A DNA stretch of 5,587 bases from contig JAJYXD010000070.1 in NCBI GenBank assembly GCA_021791135.1, forward strand, positions 1 through 5,587, in the 5' to 3' direction. Position 1 is the stretch's first letter, and every line of letters begins with the position of its first letter. Below, in pieces: positions 1 to 5,558 of the stretch. The notes under the pieces are model-generated. The model saw nothing but the letters and a program-made list of their open reading frames with translations. It was not told where the DNA came from and did not search any database. A program made the position numbers and the translations under genes. The stretch comes from a bacterium. Lineage in GTDB: Bacteria; Patescibacteriota; Minisyncoccia; UBA6257; GWB1-50-10.

Positions 1-830
1 TCTCGTTTTTTGAATACTGTTCCAAATCAAAAAAACCGACGAAGTATTTTTTCGTGAACGAAGACGACGAGAATGCGAGCTGGTTCGCGGACGCGGCGAA
101 GCAAACGAAAAACGGGAAGCTGATTTTCTTCTCGCTCGAGTCGTTTTATGAGGAAGCCTCTTCATATGGAAACGATCTTATAAGTGCGGAAGGGCGGCGC
201 GCGATAAATGAATGGTTCGTGCCTGATTTCAACGTGACAAATGCCGCGGCCGTGTGGGCGTTTGCAAAGACGCAGAATATCCCATGGAAAACTTTTATGA
301 AAGCGCTTTGGGAGTTTCAGGGCGTACCGGGACGCTTCGAGTTTGTACAAAAAGAACCCTTCGCGGTTGTCGTGGATTACGCACATACGCCTGACTCGCT
401 TGAGAAGGCCTACGACGCCGTTCGTCCCGAGGCGGTATTCGGGGAACACGGGTCGCTTATCTGTCTGCTCGGTTCCGCAGGAGGAGGAAGAGACAAGTGG
501 AAGCGCCCGCAGATGGGAAAGATTGCCGCCTCGAAGTGCGATTATCTGATTCTCACGAACGAAGACCCGTTCGATGAAGATCCCGAAGCGATACTCAAAG
601 AAATAGAACGGGGGTTTTTGGAATACTCCGGCCGTCGCACGAAGAATTATTGGAAGGTGGTGGACAGGAAAGAAGCGATGCAAAAAGCGCTTTCGCTTGC
701 AAAAGACGGCGACGTGGTTATGATGACGGGGAAGGGAAGCGAATCCTCGATCCGCATCGCGCACGGAAAGAAGATCCCGTGGAACGAGCGGGAAGTTGTC
801 GAGGAAACACTTCGAGAATTGAAGGGCTAA
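1..830 (+). CDS. murE: MurE-like UDP-N-acetylmuramyl-peptide ligase, 5'-truncated by window edge
   Basis: Mur ligases of this type add the third amino acid of the peptidoglycan stem peptide to UDP-MurNAc-L-Ala-D-Glu in the cytoplasm, using ATP. The frame is open from base 3, so the gene starts upstream. A GTG at 54 encodes the Val of a typical FFVNEDD segment and is not a start. 275 codons are visible, against about 490 residues for full MurE, so the N-terminal UDP-sugar domain and the GKT ATP-binding loop lie outside. Seen in order: NVTNAAAVWAF of the central domain, then the C-terminal domain starting GVPGRFE, DYAHTPDSLEKA, LGSAGGGRDKWKRPQMG, TNEDPFDEDPEAI and MTGKGSE. All are family landmarks. 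The loop that reads DNPR in meso-diaminopimelate enzymes reads EDPF here, so the amino acid added cannot be assigned. The TAA stop (828-830) lies inside the left arm of a large inverted repeat. MurE is much likelier than MurC, MurD or MurF because of the DYAHTP and GRDKxKRP motifs. Confidence 0.93.
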   Translation, partial: SFFEYCSKSKKPTKYFFVNEDDENASWFADAAKQTKNGKLIFFSLESFYEEASSYGNDLISAEGRRAINEWFVPDFNVTNAAAVWAFAKTQNIPWKTFMKALWEFQGVPGRFEFVQKEPFAVVVDYAHTPDSLEKAYDAVRPEAVFGEHGSLICLLGSAGGGRDKWKRPQMGKIAASKCDYLILTNEDPFDEDPEAILKEIERGFLEYSGRRTKNYWKVVDRKEAMQKALSLAKDGDVVMMTGKGSESSIRIAHGKKIPWNEREVVEETLRELKG

Positions 831-864
831 CAACAGACAACGCATTCTCGTCGCGCCGGCGGTT

Positions 865-885
865 CATTCGCTCCTGCGGCGAATG
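865..885. repeat. Short hairpin inside the intergenic structure
   Basis: CATTCGC (865-871) and GCGAATG (879-885) are perfect 7-base reverse complements separated by a 7-base loop. The hairpin forms the first internal branch of the structure spanning 829-984. The GCGG at 859-862 just before it can pair with CCGC at 957-960, which would close the inside of the larger junction. Confidence 0.55.
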
Positions 886-895
886 CCCACCTGCA

Positions 896-956
896 CTCTC
901 GTCCCGATGGCTCCGATGCGTGGCATCGGAGACCAAGCCCATCGGGACTCCGAGAG
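896..956. repeat. Long two-part hairpin, 24 Watson-Crick pairs
   Basis: CTCTCG (896-901) pairs with CGAGAG (951-956). TCCCGATGG (902-910) pairs with CCATCGGGA (939-947). CTCCGATGC (911-919) pairs with GCATCGGAG (923-931) around a 3-base GTG loop. The 5' strand is continuous from 896 to 919. The 3' strand carries two bulges, CTC (948-950) and ACCAAGC (932-938). All 24 pairs are Watson-Crick. This is far too long and exact for chance in a 156-base stretch and argues for selection on RNA or single-stranded DNA folding, or for a palindromic mobile repeat. No T-run follows it directly, so by itself it is not a standard intrinsic terminator. Confidence 0.7.
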
Positions 957-1028
957 CCGCTACTCGAATATGTTGTCTGTTGTTTTAGAGAAGTGTTTCC
1001 CGGACAGAGATAAAATGTTGTAATACGT

Positions 1029-1041
1029 TATACTATAAAAT
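1029..1041 (+). promoter_or_regulatory. Putative leaderless promoter -10 element for the beta-CASP gene
   Basis: TATACT (1029-1034) matches the bacterial -10 consensus at five of six positions. Its last base is 8 bases before the A of the ATG at 1042. RNA polymerase normally starts about 6-8 bases past this element, so the transcript would begin at or within two bases of the start codon. No good -35 hexamer is seen at the usual distance and no extended -10 TG is present. No Shine-Dalgarno sequence precedes the ATG, which fits a leaderless message. The surrounding bases 1018-1041 are strongly A/T-rich compared with the genes on either side. Confidence 0.5.
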
Positions 1042-2397
1042 ATGAAGCTTACTTTTTGCGGAGGAGCGGGAGTTGTGACGGGGGCGAACTATCTTCTCGA
1101 GGCGGAGGGAAAAAAGATACTCGTTGATTGCGGCCTTGAACAGGGAGAAGAATTCGCTCCGGAGGTGAACTTAAGGCCGTTCCCGTACGATCCGGCGGAG
1201 ATCGACGCGGTCTTCGTGACGCACGCGCACATCGATCATGTGGGTCGGATTCCCCAGCTCGTGAAGGCGGGCTTTCGGGGCATCATCGTCTCGACGCCCC
1301 CCACAAAAGAAATTGCGGAGCTTCTTCTTTTGGATTCGGAGCGCGTGCTCGGCAAGGAGGCCGATCTCAAGGGAACGCCGCATCTTTATACCGAGGACGA
1401 CGTGAAGGAGGCGGTGATGTACTGGCAGACGGTCGAGTACCACACGCCATCTTCCTTGGGAGAAGTGACGATCGAATTTTATGATGCGGGACACGTCTTG
1501 GGGTCGAGCTCGATTCTCATTACCGCCGAGGGAAAGAAAGTTGTCTTCTCGGGGGATCTCGGAAATACTCCCGCACCCTTCATTAGACCTATTGAGTATT
1601 TCGAGAACGTCGACTACGCACTCATCGAATCCGCATACGGAAATCGCATTCACGAACATCCGGAGGAGCGGAAAAATATGATGGAGGACGCGATAGAAGA
1701 TACCGTGCGGGAGCGCGGCGTTTTGATGATCCCCGCGTTCGCGATGGAGCGCACACAGGAGATGATATTCGAGCTGAACGAGCTCGTGGAGGGGAAACGC
1801 ATTCCGAAAATCCCCGTGTATGTCGATAGTCCGCTCGCGATCAAACTCACCGAAGTCTACAAAAAATATATGAGCGACCCCGACTACTTCAACGATGAGA
1901 CGGTTCGTCTCGCGGGAAAAGGGGACGGCGTCTTCGATTTCCCCGGACTCATCCAGACCGCGACGAAGGAGGAGTCGAAGAAGATCAACGACGTGCCGCC
2001 GCCCAAAATCGTAATCGCGGGCGCGGGGATGTCGAACGGAGGACGAATCCTTTATCATGAGGTGCGTTATCTCCCCGATCCGAAGAGCACGCTCCTTATC
2101 GTCGGCTATCAGGCGAAAGGATCGCTCGGACGCGCGCTTCAGGACGGAGCCAAGTCGGTCGTGATAGAACAAAAGACCGTACAGGTGCGATGTCACGTAA
2201 AAACCATCTCGGGATACTCGGCGCACGCCGATCAGCCGCAGCTCATGAAGTGGGTGGAGACGATGCGCCCGCACGTGAAGAAAATCTTCGTGGTGCAGGG
2301 CGACAAGGAAGAGTCGGAGGTATTCGCACAGAAAATCAAGGACGAGCTCGCGATTGCGTCGGAAGTTCCTTTGTCCGGAGAAACGGCAGTGTTATAA
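1042..2397 (+). CDS. MBL-fold/beta-CASP RNA hydrolase (YSH1/CPSF-73-like)
   Basis: This family comprises zinc-dependent RNA-cleaving enzymes of the metallo-beta-lactamase fold with an inserted beta-CASP domain, related to eukaryotic CPSF-73 and its prokaryotic homologues (COG1236 type). The 451-residue length is normal. Zinc-site motifs are intact: HAHIDH (61-66), the His of GHVLGSS (151) and the Asp of SGDLG (172). Beta-CASP motif A is the Glu of ESAYGNR (196). The family segments PAFAMERTQE (231-240), GMSNGGRILYH (329-339) and GYQAKGSLGRAL (355-366) follow. The C-terminal RNA-specificity part carries GYSAHAD (391-397), whose His is the motif C residue. With these residues present, an active nuclease is expected, probably cytoplasmic and acting in RNA maturation or decay; its substrate cannot be read from sequence. 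The ATG at 1042 gives the expected MKLTFCGGAGVVTGANYLL beginning. There is no Shine-Dalgarno. The TAA stop overlaps the -10 element of the next gene. Confidence 0.93.
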   Translation: MKLTFCGGAGVVTGANYLLEAEGKKILVDCGLEQGEEFAPEVNLRPFPYDPAEIDAVFVTHAHIDHVGRIPQLVKAGFRGIIVSTPPTKEIAELLLLDSERVLGKEADLKGTPHLYTEDDVKEAVMYWQTVEYHTPSSLGEVTIEFYDAGHVLGSSSILITAEGKKVVFSGDLGNTPAPFIRPIEYFENVDYALIESAYGNRIHEHPEERKNMMEDAIEDTVRERGVLMIPAFAMERTQEMIFELNELVEGKRIPKIPVYVDSPLAIKLTEVYKKYMSDPDYFNDETVRLAGKGDGVFDFPGLIQTATKEESKKINDVPPPKIVIAGAGMSNGGRILYHEVRYLPDPKSTLLIVGYQAKGSLGRALQDGAKSVVIEQKTVQVRCHVKTISGYSAHADQPQLMKWVETMRPHVKKIFVVQGDKEESEVFAQKIKDELAIASEVPLSGETAVL

Positions 2398-2398
2398 T
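2371..2398 (+). promoter_or_regulatory. Putative promoter inside the 3' end of the beta-CASP gene
   Basis: TATAAT (2393-2398) is a perfect -10 consensus. TTGTCC (2371-2376), 16 bases upstream, matches four of six positions of TTGACA. The last base of the -10 is 7 bases before the ATG at 2405, so transcription would be predicted to start on that ATG. The element includes the TAA stop of the upstream gene (2395-2397). It is the best promoter match in the window. Confidence 0.6.
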
Positions 2399-2404
2399 GA
2401 ACGC

Positions 2405-3049
2405 ATGCAAAAGAAAAAAACCGTTACACCGAAAAAACCGCTTGAAGCAAAACCGCATAATCATCATTTCGGGTATCATCTGAAGTACAAGATCTGCGTC
2501 TCGGGCGCCGCGGAGACGGGACATTGTTCGAAGGACGCCGCGGAAAAAGCGGAGGCGATCGGAAGAGAGATCGCGCGGCGCGGACTTATTCTCGTCACGG
2601 GCGCTACGATCGGACTCCCGTACTGGGCGGCGAAGGGGGCGAAAGAAGAAGGGGGATTCGTGATTGGGCTCTCGCCGGCGGCCTCGAAGCTCGCACACGT
2701 CAAAACCTACCATCTTCCTCTCGATTATCACGATATTATCATCTATACCGGATTCGATTATGCGGGAAGAAATCTTCTCCTTACCCGCTCGGCGGATGCG
2801 ATTATCACGATCTGCGGCCGCACGGGAACCTTAAACGAGTTCACCGTCGCATTCGAGGATCAAAAACCCCAGGGCGTACTTGAGGGGACGGGGGGAACCG
2901 CGGACATGATAAAAGGAATACTCGAGGGCGCGCACCGCGGTCTCGGGAAGGTAGTGTTTTCGAAAGACCCCTCGACGCTTATTGATCTGGTGCTCGATGT
3001 TATTCACGAAGAAGAACGTAAAAACGGAGTGAACGGGCGCATACTATAA
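2405..3049 (+). CDS. SLOG/LOG-type Rossmann-fold nucleotide-binding protein (TIGR00725-like)
   Basis: The 214-residue protein matches the LOG/'lysine decarboxylase-like' Rossmann superfamily, closest in pattern to the TIGR00725-type branch. After a Lys/His-rich tail (1-22) come KICVSGAAETGHCS (29-42), the glycine-rich LVTGATIGLPYWAAKGAKEEGGFVIGLSP region (63-91), AGRNLLLTRSADAIIT (120-135) and CGRTGTLNEFTVAFE (137-151). The last corresponds to the PGGxGTxxE signature, with the conserved Glu (145) kept and the first two positions altered. Plant and bacterial LOG enzymes cleave nucleoside 5'-monophosphates to free base and ribose 5-phosphate. Other members only bind nucleotide-like ligands, so no reaction is claimed. 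No signal peptide or membrane segment is seen; it is probably cytoplasmic. The ATG at 2405 is preferred over an in-frame ATG at 2354, which would overlap the upstream gene by 44 bases, and it sits 7 bases after a perfect -10. It starts 7 bases after the beta-CASP stop and ends 2 bases before the permease. Confidence 0.82.
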   Translation: MQKKKTVTPKKPLEAKPHNHHFGYHLKYKICVSGAAETGHCSKDAAEKAEAIGREIARRGLILVTGATIGLPYWAAKGAKEEGGFVIGLSPAASKLAHVKTYHLPLDYHDIIIYTGFDYAGRNLLLTRSADAIITICGRTGTLNEFTVAFEDQKPQGVLEGTGGTADMIKGILEGAHRGLGKVVFSKDPSTLIDLVLDVIHEEERKNGVNGRIL

Positions 3050-3051
3050 AA
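3040..3051 (+). promoter_or_regulatory. Putative leaderless promoter -10 element for the permease gene
   Basis: CATACT (3040-3045) matches TATAAT at four of six positions, and its last base is 7 bases before the ATG at 3052. It lies within the nine-base string ATACTATAA (3041-3049), which also occurs before the genes at 1042 and 4186. The string encodes Ile-Leu-stop of the upstream gene. No convincing -35 is seen. GGAG at 3026-3029 is more than 20 bases from the ATG, too far to act as a ribosome binding site. Confidence 0.4.
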
Positions 3052-4179
3052 ATGGAGGAACGCCACGGCGTTAAAAATCTCATCTTCGCATCTGCGCTTC
3101 TTGCGGGGACGATTATCGGTGCGGGGATTTTTTCCCTGCCGTACGTAGTTTCGAAGACGGGTCTCGGGCTCGGCTTTTTTTGTTTCGTGTTTTTCACAAT
3201 TGTGTATTATTGTCTTCATCTTATGTATGCGAAGGTTGCACTTCTCCACGAAGAGAAGCACGACTTTGCGTACTTTGCGGAACAGCATCTCTCTCCCCGT
3301 GCCGGAATCTGGGCGAGCATGATTATCGTGGGCGGCATGGTGCTCTCGCTTGCGGTGTATCTCGTGCTTGCGCCTTCTTTTATTAATCTCTTTCTCGGCT
3401 TGGACGGACTCCCCGCGGCACTTCTCTTCTGGGGCCTGGGCTCGATCTTTATCTTCGTCGAGCTCTCCATGCTCGGTATCGCCGAGATGTTGGGGGTTGC
3501 GGGAATCCTCGGAGCCGTGCTCGTGATCCTCGGCGCGGGAAGTATCGTATCGAAATCAATCTCGCTTTCGCCCGACTTCTCAAGTTGGGCGGTCTTCCTT
3601 CTTCCTTTCGGTCCGCTTCTTTTTTCGTTCTCGGGGCGATCGGCAATCGTGACGATGGTCGAGGAACATCGCGCCGCCGAGAGCAAAAAACAGGGATTCA
3701 GCATGACGAAAGCGGTGCTTCTTGGTACGGGCGTTCCGCTTCTCGTTTATCTCATCTTCACGTTCGCGTTTCTCCGCATCAACTCCGCGCCCTCCGTGGA
3801 TCCGATGCGCGATCTCGCATCGCTTCCAGAGACGCTTCTTGTCGCGCTCGGCATTATGGGATTTCTCGCGCTCTGGACCTCGTACTTTATGATAGGGCTC
3901 AATGTGAAAAATCTTCTTGAGGAGGATCTGAAAATTCCCCGTCTCTGGAGCGGGCTTCTCGTGCTCGTTGTCCCGATCCTTCTTTTTATCTCGGGGATTG
4001 CGAGCTTTATAGAGCTCGTGGCCTTTACCGGAAGTGTGTTTCTCGCCTTCGAGGGGATGTTTATCACGAGAATGTGGCAGAACGCCTTTCTTCAAAGTCG
4101 TTTCAGGGCCGCGAGTTTTCTTCTCTATCCTATCTTCGTTGCGGCACTCTTTTACGAGATAGTGTACGTGATACTATAA
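3052..4179 (+). CDS. Amino acid permease, aromatic amino acid (HAAAP/AAAP) type, 11 TM
   Basis: This is a cytoplasmic-membrane transporter, probably an ion-coupled amino acid importer. Residues 18-31 read AGTIIGAGIFSLPY, the broken first helix that binds substrate in APC/AAAP-fold carriers. About eleven hydrophobic segments can be drawn: roughly 9-31, 38-60, 86-110, 119-139, 142-164, 177-196, 218-240, 259-285, 297-313, 316-336 and 352-374. Eleven is the usual number for bacterial tryptophan/tyrosine permeases, and 375 residues is slightly short but complete for that family (about 400). FSFSGRSAIVTMVEEH (191-206) after the sixth segment is also typical. The substrate (Trp, Tyr or another amino acid) cannot be decided. 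A scavenging role would suit an organism with limited amino acid synthesis, which is inference. It begins 2 bases after the SLOG gene stop and ends 6 bases before the next ATG, with no Shine-Dalgarno. Confidence 0.85.
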   Translation: MEERHGVKNLIFASALLAGTIIGAGIFSLPYVVSKTGLGLGFFCFVFFTIVYYCLHLMYAKVALLHEEKHDFAYFAEQHLSPRAGIWASMIIVGGMVLSLAVYLVLAPSFINLFLGLDGLPAALLFWGLGSIFIFVELSMLGIAEMLGVAGILGAVLVILGAGSIVSKSISLSPDFSSWAVFLLPFGPLLFSFSGRSAIVTMVEEHRAAESKKQGFSMTKAVLLGTGVPLLVYLIFTFAFLRINSAPSVDPMRDLASLPETLLVALGIMGFLALWTSYFMIGLNVKNLLEEDLKIPRLWSGLLVLVVPILLFISGIASFIELVAFTGSVFLAFEGMFITRMWQNAFLQSRFRAASFLLYPIFVAALFYEIVYVIL

Positions 4180-4185
4180 ACGCGT
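4151..4185 (+). promoter_or_regulatory. Putative promoter inside the 3' end of the permease gene
   Basis: TTTACG (4151-4156) matches four of six positions of TTGACA. TATAAA (4175-4180) follows after an 18-base spacer and matches five of six of TATAAT. The last base of the -10 is 6 bases before the ATG at 4186. The shared string ATACTATAA (4171-4179) again encodes Ile-Leu-stop of the upstream gene. GATACT (4170-4175) is an alternative -10, which would leave about a 3-base leader. Confidence 0.45.
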
Positions 4186-5502
4186 ATGAGTTCGTGGTTC
4201 GTATACGCCCTCGTGTTTTTGATCCCCGTGGGGATGAAGAAATATCTCTATTCGTTCACGTCCGGCGTGAGCGACTACCACTCGATTTTTCTCTTCGGAA
4301 TCGACGTGCTTCTCGTCGTGTTTCTCGTAATATGGGGCATTCGCACAATAAAGTGGAATGCCGTTACAAAGCTGCTTCTTGTTTTTTCTCTCCTTGGACT
4401 TTTTCCGATTCTCTGGTCTTCTAACGCGTGGCTTATCGTCTTCAAGTGGTTTCATCTTCTTCTTTTTATTCTCTTCGCACTCTCCGTTGCGGCGCTTCTC
4501 GAGAAAGGAACAATTAAGCTCAAAGCGATCTTGTGGCTTCTTGTAATCTCATCCGTACTCCAGAGCATCGTGGGATTTTTCCAGTTCGGCGCGCAGGCGA
4601 GCGTAGGATTACATCTCCTGGGAGAGTCGTTTATCACCCCGCTCACGAAGGGCGTGGCGAGAGTGGGCGTCGGCGATCTCTCGTTTCTCCGTATCTACGG
4701 CACAATGCCGCACGCGAATATTCTCGCGGCGTTTCTCGTGATGGGACTTGTCGCGGCGATCGGGCTTCTGTTTCTTGGAGAAAAGAAACGATGGAAAAAC
4801 GCGCTTCTCGGACTTTGTATCTTCTCGCTTCTCGGCGGACTTCTTCTCACCTTCTCGCGATCGGGTTGGATCGTCACGGCGCTCAGCATCGCGGCGCTTC
4901 TCGTGTATGGTTTTTTTACAAAGTCGTTGCGCGCCCGGATATTTTTTCTTTCGGGCGTGATTCTCGTAACGTTTGCGGCGCTTTTTATCCAATTCGGTTG
5001 GCTCGTGTTTCCCCGCGCGCACTTCACAGCCGAGGAGCCGTCGGTGGATCATCGGGTGCGGTATAACACGATCGGCGCGGAACTTCTCCTTCATCATCCG
5101 TTCGGCGTGGGATGGGGAAATCAGATTCTTACCGCCGCGGAGGAGGGACTCTACGGTGAGCAGGGACTTTCTCTCTCGTGGCAGGAACAGCCGATTCACA
5201 ACTTGTATATCTTAATCGCGACGGAGAGCGGGATCGTCGGCATCGCGGCGTTTCTTATTTTTCTGTTTCTTGTTTTCCGGTCCACGTTCAGGCGTTTCAA
5301 AGAGACGAGAGGAGGGGAGACGGCTCATGAGATCTTCGTCTGCGGAGTACTTCTCGGCGGACTTCTGCTCTTCGGCCTCGTGGATCACTTCATGTGGGAT
5401 CTGGAGGCAGGGCAGCTTATGTTTTGGCTTGCGGTGGGTTTGCTTCTGGGTGTCGGGTTTTCTTCCGGTGTTATTGGGGCCTCGGCAAGCCAGAAAAAGT
5501 GA
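4186..5502 (+). CDS. O-antigen ligase/Wzy-like polytopic membrane protein (Wzy_C family)
   Basis: The family moves or polymerises lipid-linked glycans at the outer face of the cytoplasmic membrane (WaaL O-antigen ligases, Wzy polymerases, PglL/PilO-type protein glycosyltransferases). The 438-residue protein is mostly hydrophobic, with about ten to twelve membrane segments and one long soluble loop (about 271-338). Landmarks: LRIYGTMPHANILAAF (168-183), LLTFSRSGWIV (220-230), VRYNTIGAELLLHHPFGVGWGN (291-312) and QPIHNLYILIATESGIVG (335-352). Within these lie an Arg (169) before a Gly-Thr turn and His 338 of HNLY, both conserved across the family, and the HPF-GVGWGN pattern before the loop ends. 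DHFMWDLEAGQ (400-410) precedes the last segment. Glycan donor and acceptor are unknown; without an obvious LPS system a surface-protein or other envelope polymer is possible. Start ATG 4186 has no Shine-Dalgarno. The last codons and TGA lie within a long inverted repeat. Confidence 0.85.
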   Translation: MSSWFVYALVFLIPVGMKKYLYSFTSGVSDYHSIFLFGIDVLLVVFLVIWGIRTIKWNAVTKLLLVFSLLGLFPILWSSNAWLIVFKWFHLLLFILFALSVAALLEKGTIKLKAILWLLVISSVLQSIVGFFQFGAQASVGLHLLGESFITPLTKGVARVGVGDLSFLRIYGTMPHANILAAFLVMGLVAAIGLLFLGEKKRWKNALLGLCIFSLLGGLLLTFSRSGWIVTALSIAALLVYGFFTKSLRARIFFLSGVILVTFAALFIQFGWLVFPRAHFTAEEPSVDHRVRYNTIGAELLLHHPFGVGWGNQILTAAEEGLYGEQGLSLSWQEQPIHNLYILIATESGIVGIAAFLIFLFLVFRSTFRRFKETRGGETAHEIFVCGVLLGGLLLFGLVDHFMWDLEAGQLMFWLAVGLLLGVGFSSGVIGASASQKK

Positions 5503-5558
5503 GCGCTCCGGGCCGCTTGGCCAAGTCTTACTCACTTTTTCTCGTCTCGCCGAGCCCC
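5476..5558 (+). terminator. Long inverted repeat overlapping the ligase gene end; likely transcription terminator
   Basis: AGAAAAAGTGAG (5492-5503) and CTCACTTTTTCT (5531-5542) are perfect 12-base reverse complements. The stem extends outward with small bulges and mismatches: TCGGC (5482-5486) with GCCGA (5549-5553), and GGGGC (5476-5480) with GCCCC (5554-5558). The 27-base interior holds the palindrome CTTGGCCAAG (5516-5525). Five A in the left arm and five T in the right arm would suit an intrinsic terminator usable in either direction, for example between convergent genes, though the T-run lies within the stem rather than after it. The left arm covers the last nine codons and the TGA of the ligase gene. 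Confidence 0.55.

Larger units (their letters stand above)
829..984. repeat. Large multi-branched inverted repeat after murE; terminator, ncRNA or MITE-like element
   Basis: This structure fills most of the only sizeable non-coding gap in the window (831-1041). The outer arms AACAACAGACAAC (829-841) and GTTGTCTGTTGTT (972-984) are perfect 13-base reverse complements. They continue inward through a G-T wobble, one mismatch and four more pairs (844-847 with 966-969). Two internal hairpins lie inside, listed separately, and a CGCCGGCG palindrome sits at 854-861. Read as RNA, the whole would be a closed stem carrying at least two branches. The left arm includes two bases of the murE stop codon. 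The right arm runs into TTTT (983-986), which is a weak match to an intrinsic terminator. Terminal repeats plus internal palindromes would also suit a miniature transposable element, but no target-site duplication is evident. The pairing is seen directly; its role is not known. Confidence 0.6.

Noticed and set aside
54..56. GTG as the start of the murE gene
   Set aside because: The frame is open upstream to the window edge, and the Val lies inside a conserved Mur ligase segment (FFVNEDD), so the gene begins before the window.
162..845. Open frame of 227 codons on the - strand
   Set aside because: It is antisense to the murE coding region, whose family motifs run throughout; the translation shows no known pattern.
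829..984. Integron attC site
   Set aside because: The size and folding resemble attC, but the right end lacks the GTTRRRY core (it reads GTTGTCT) and the left end lacks RYYYAAC; no integrase is in the window.
1011..1016. TAAAAT as a second -10 element upstream of the beta-CASP gene
   Set aside because: It matches five of six positions, but no -35 is seen at the proper distance and the better placed TATACT lies just downstream; A/T richness explains it.
831..1041. tRNA or riboswitch in the murE downstream gap
   Set aside because: Both strands lack the acceptor/anticodon/T-arm arrangement with GTTC and a CCA-adjacent stem, and no known riboswitch core was recognised.
1171..2274. Open frame of 367 codons on the - strand
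   Set aside because: It lies wholly inside the beta-CASP gene on the opposite strand, its translation is rich in Arg and His with no recognisable domain, and the + strand frame has an intact set of catalytic motifs.
2397..2483. ATG at 2397 overlapping the beta-CASP stop (TAATG)
   Set aside because: It opens a 28-codon reading in another frame with no recognisable product and conflicts with the well-supported SLOG gene starting at 2405.
3580..4095. Open frame of 171 codons on the - strand
   Set aside because: It is the antisense of hydrophobic permease codons, giving a Lys/Arg/Glu-rich translation typical of shadow frames.
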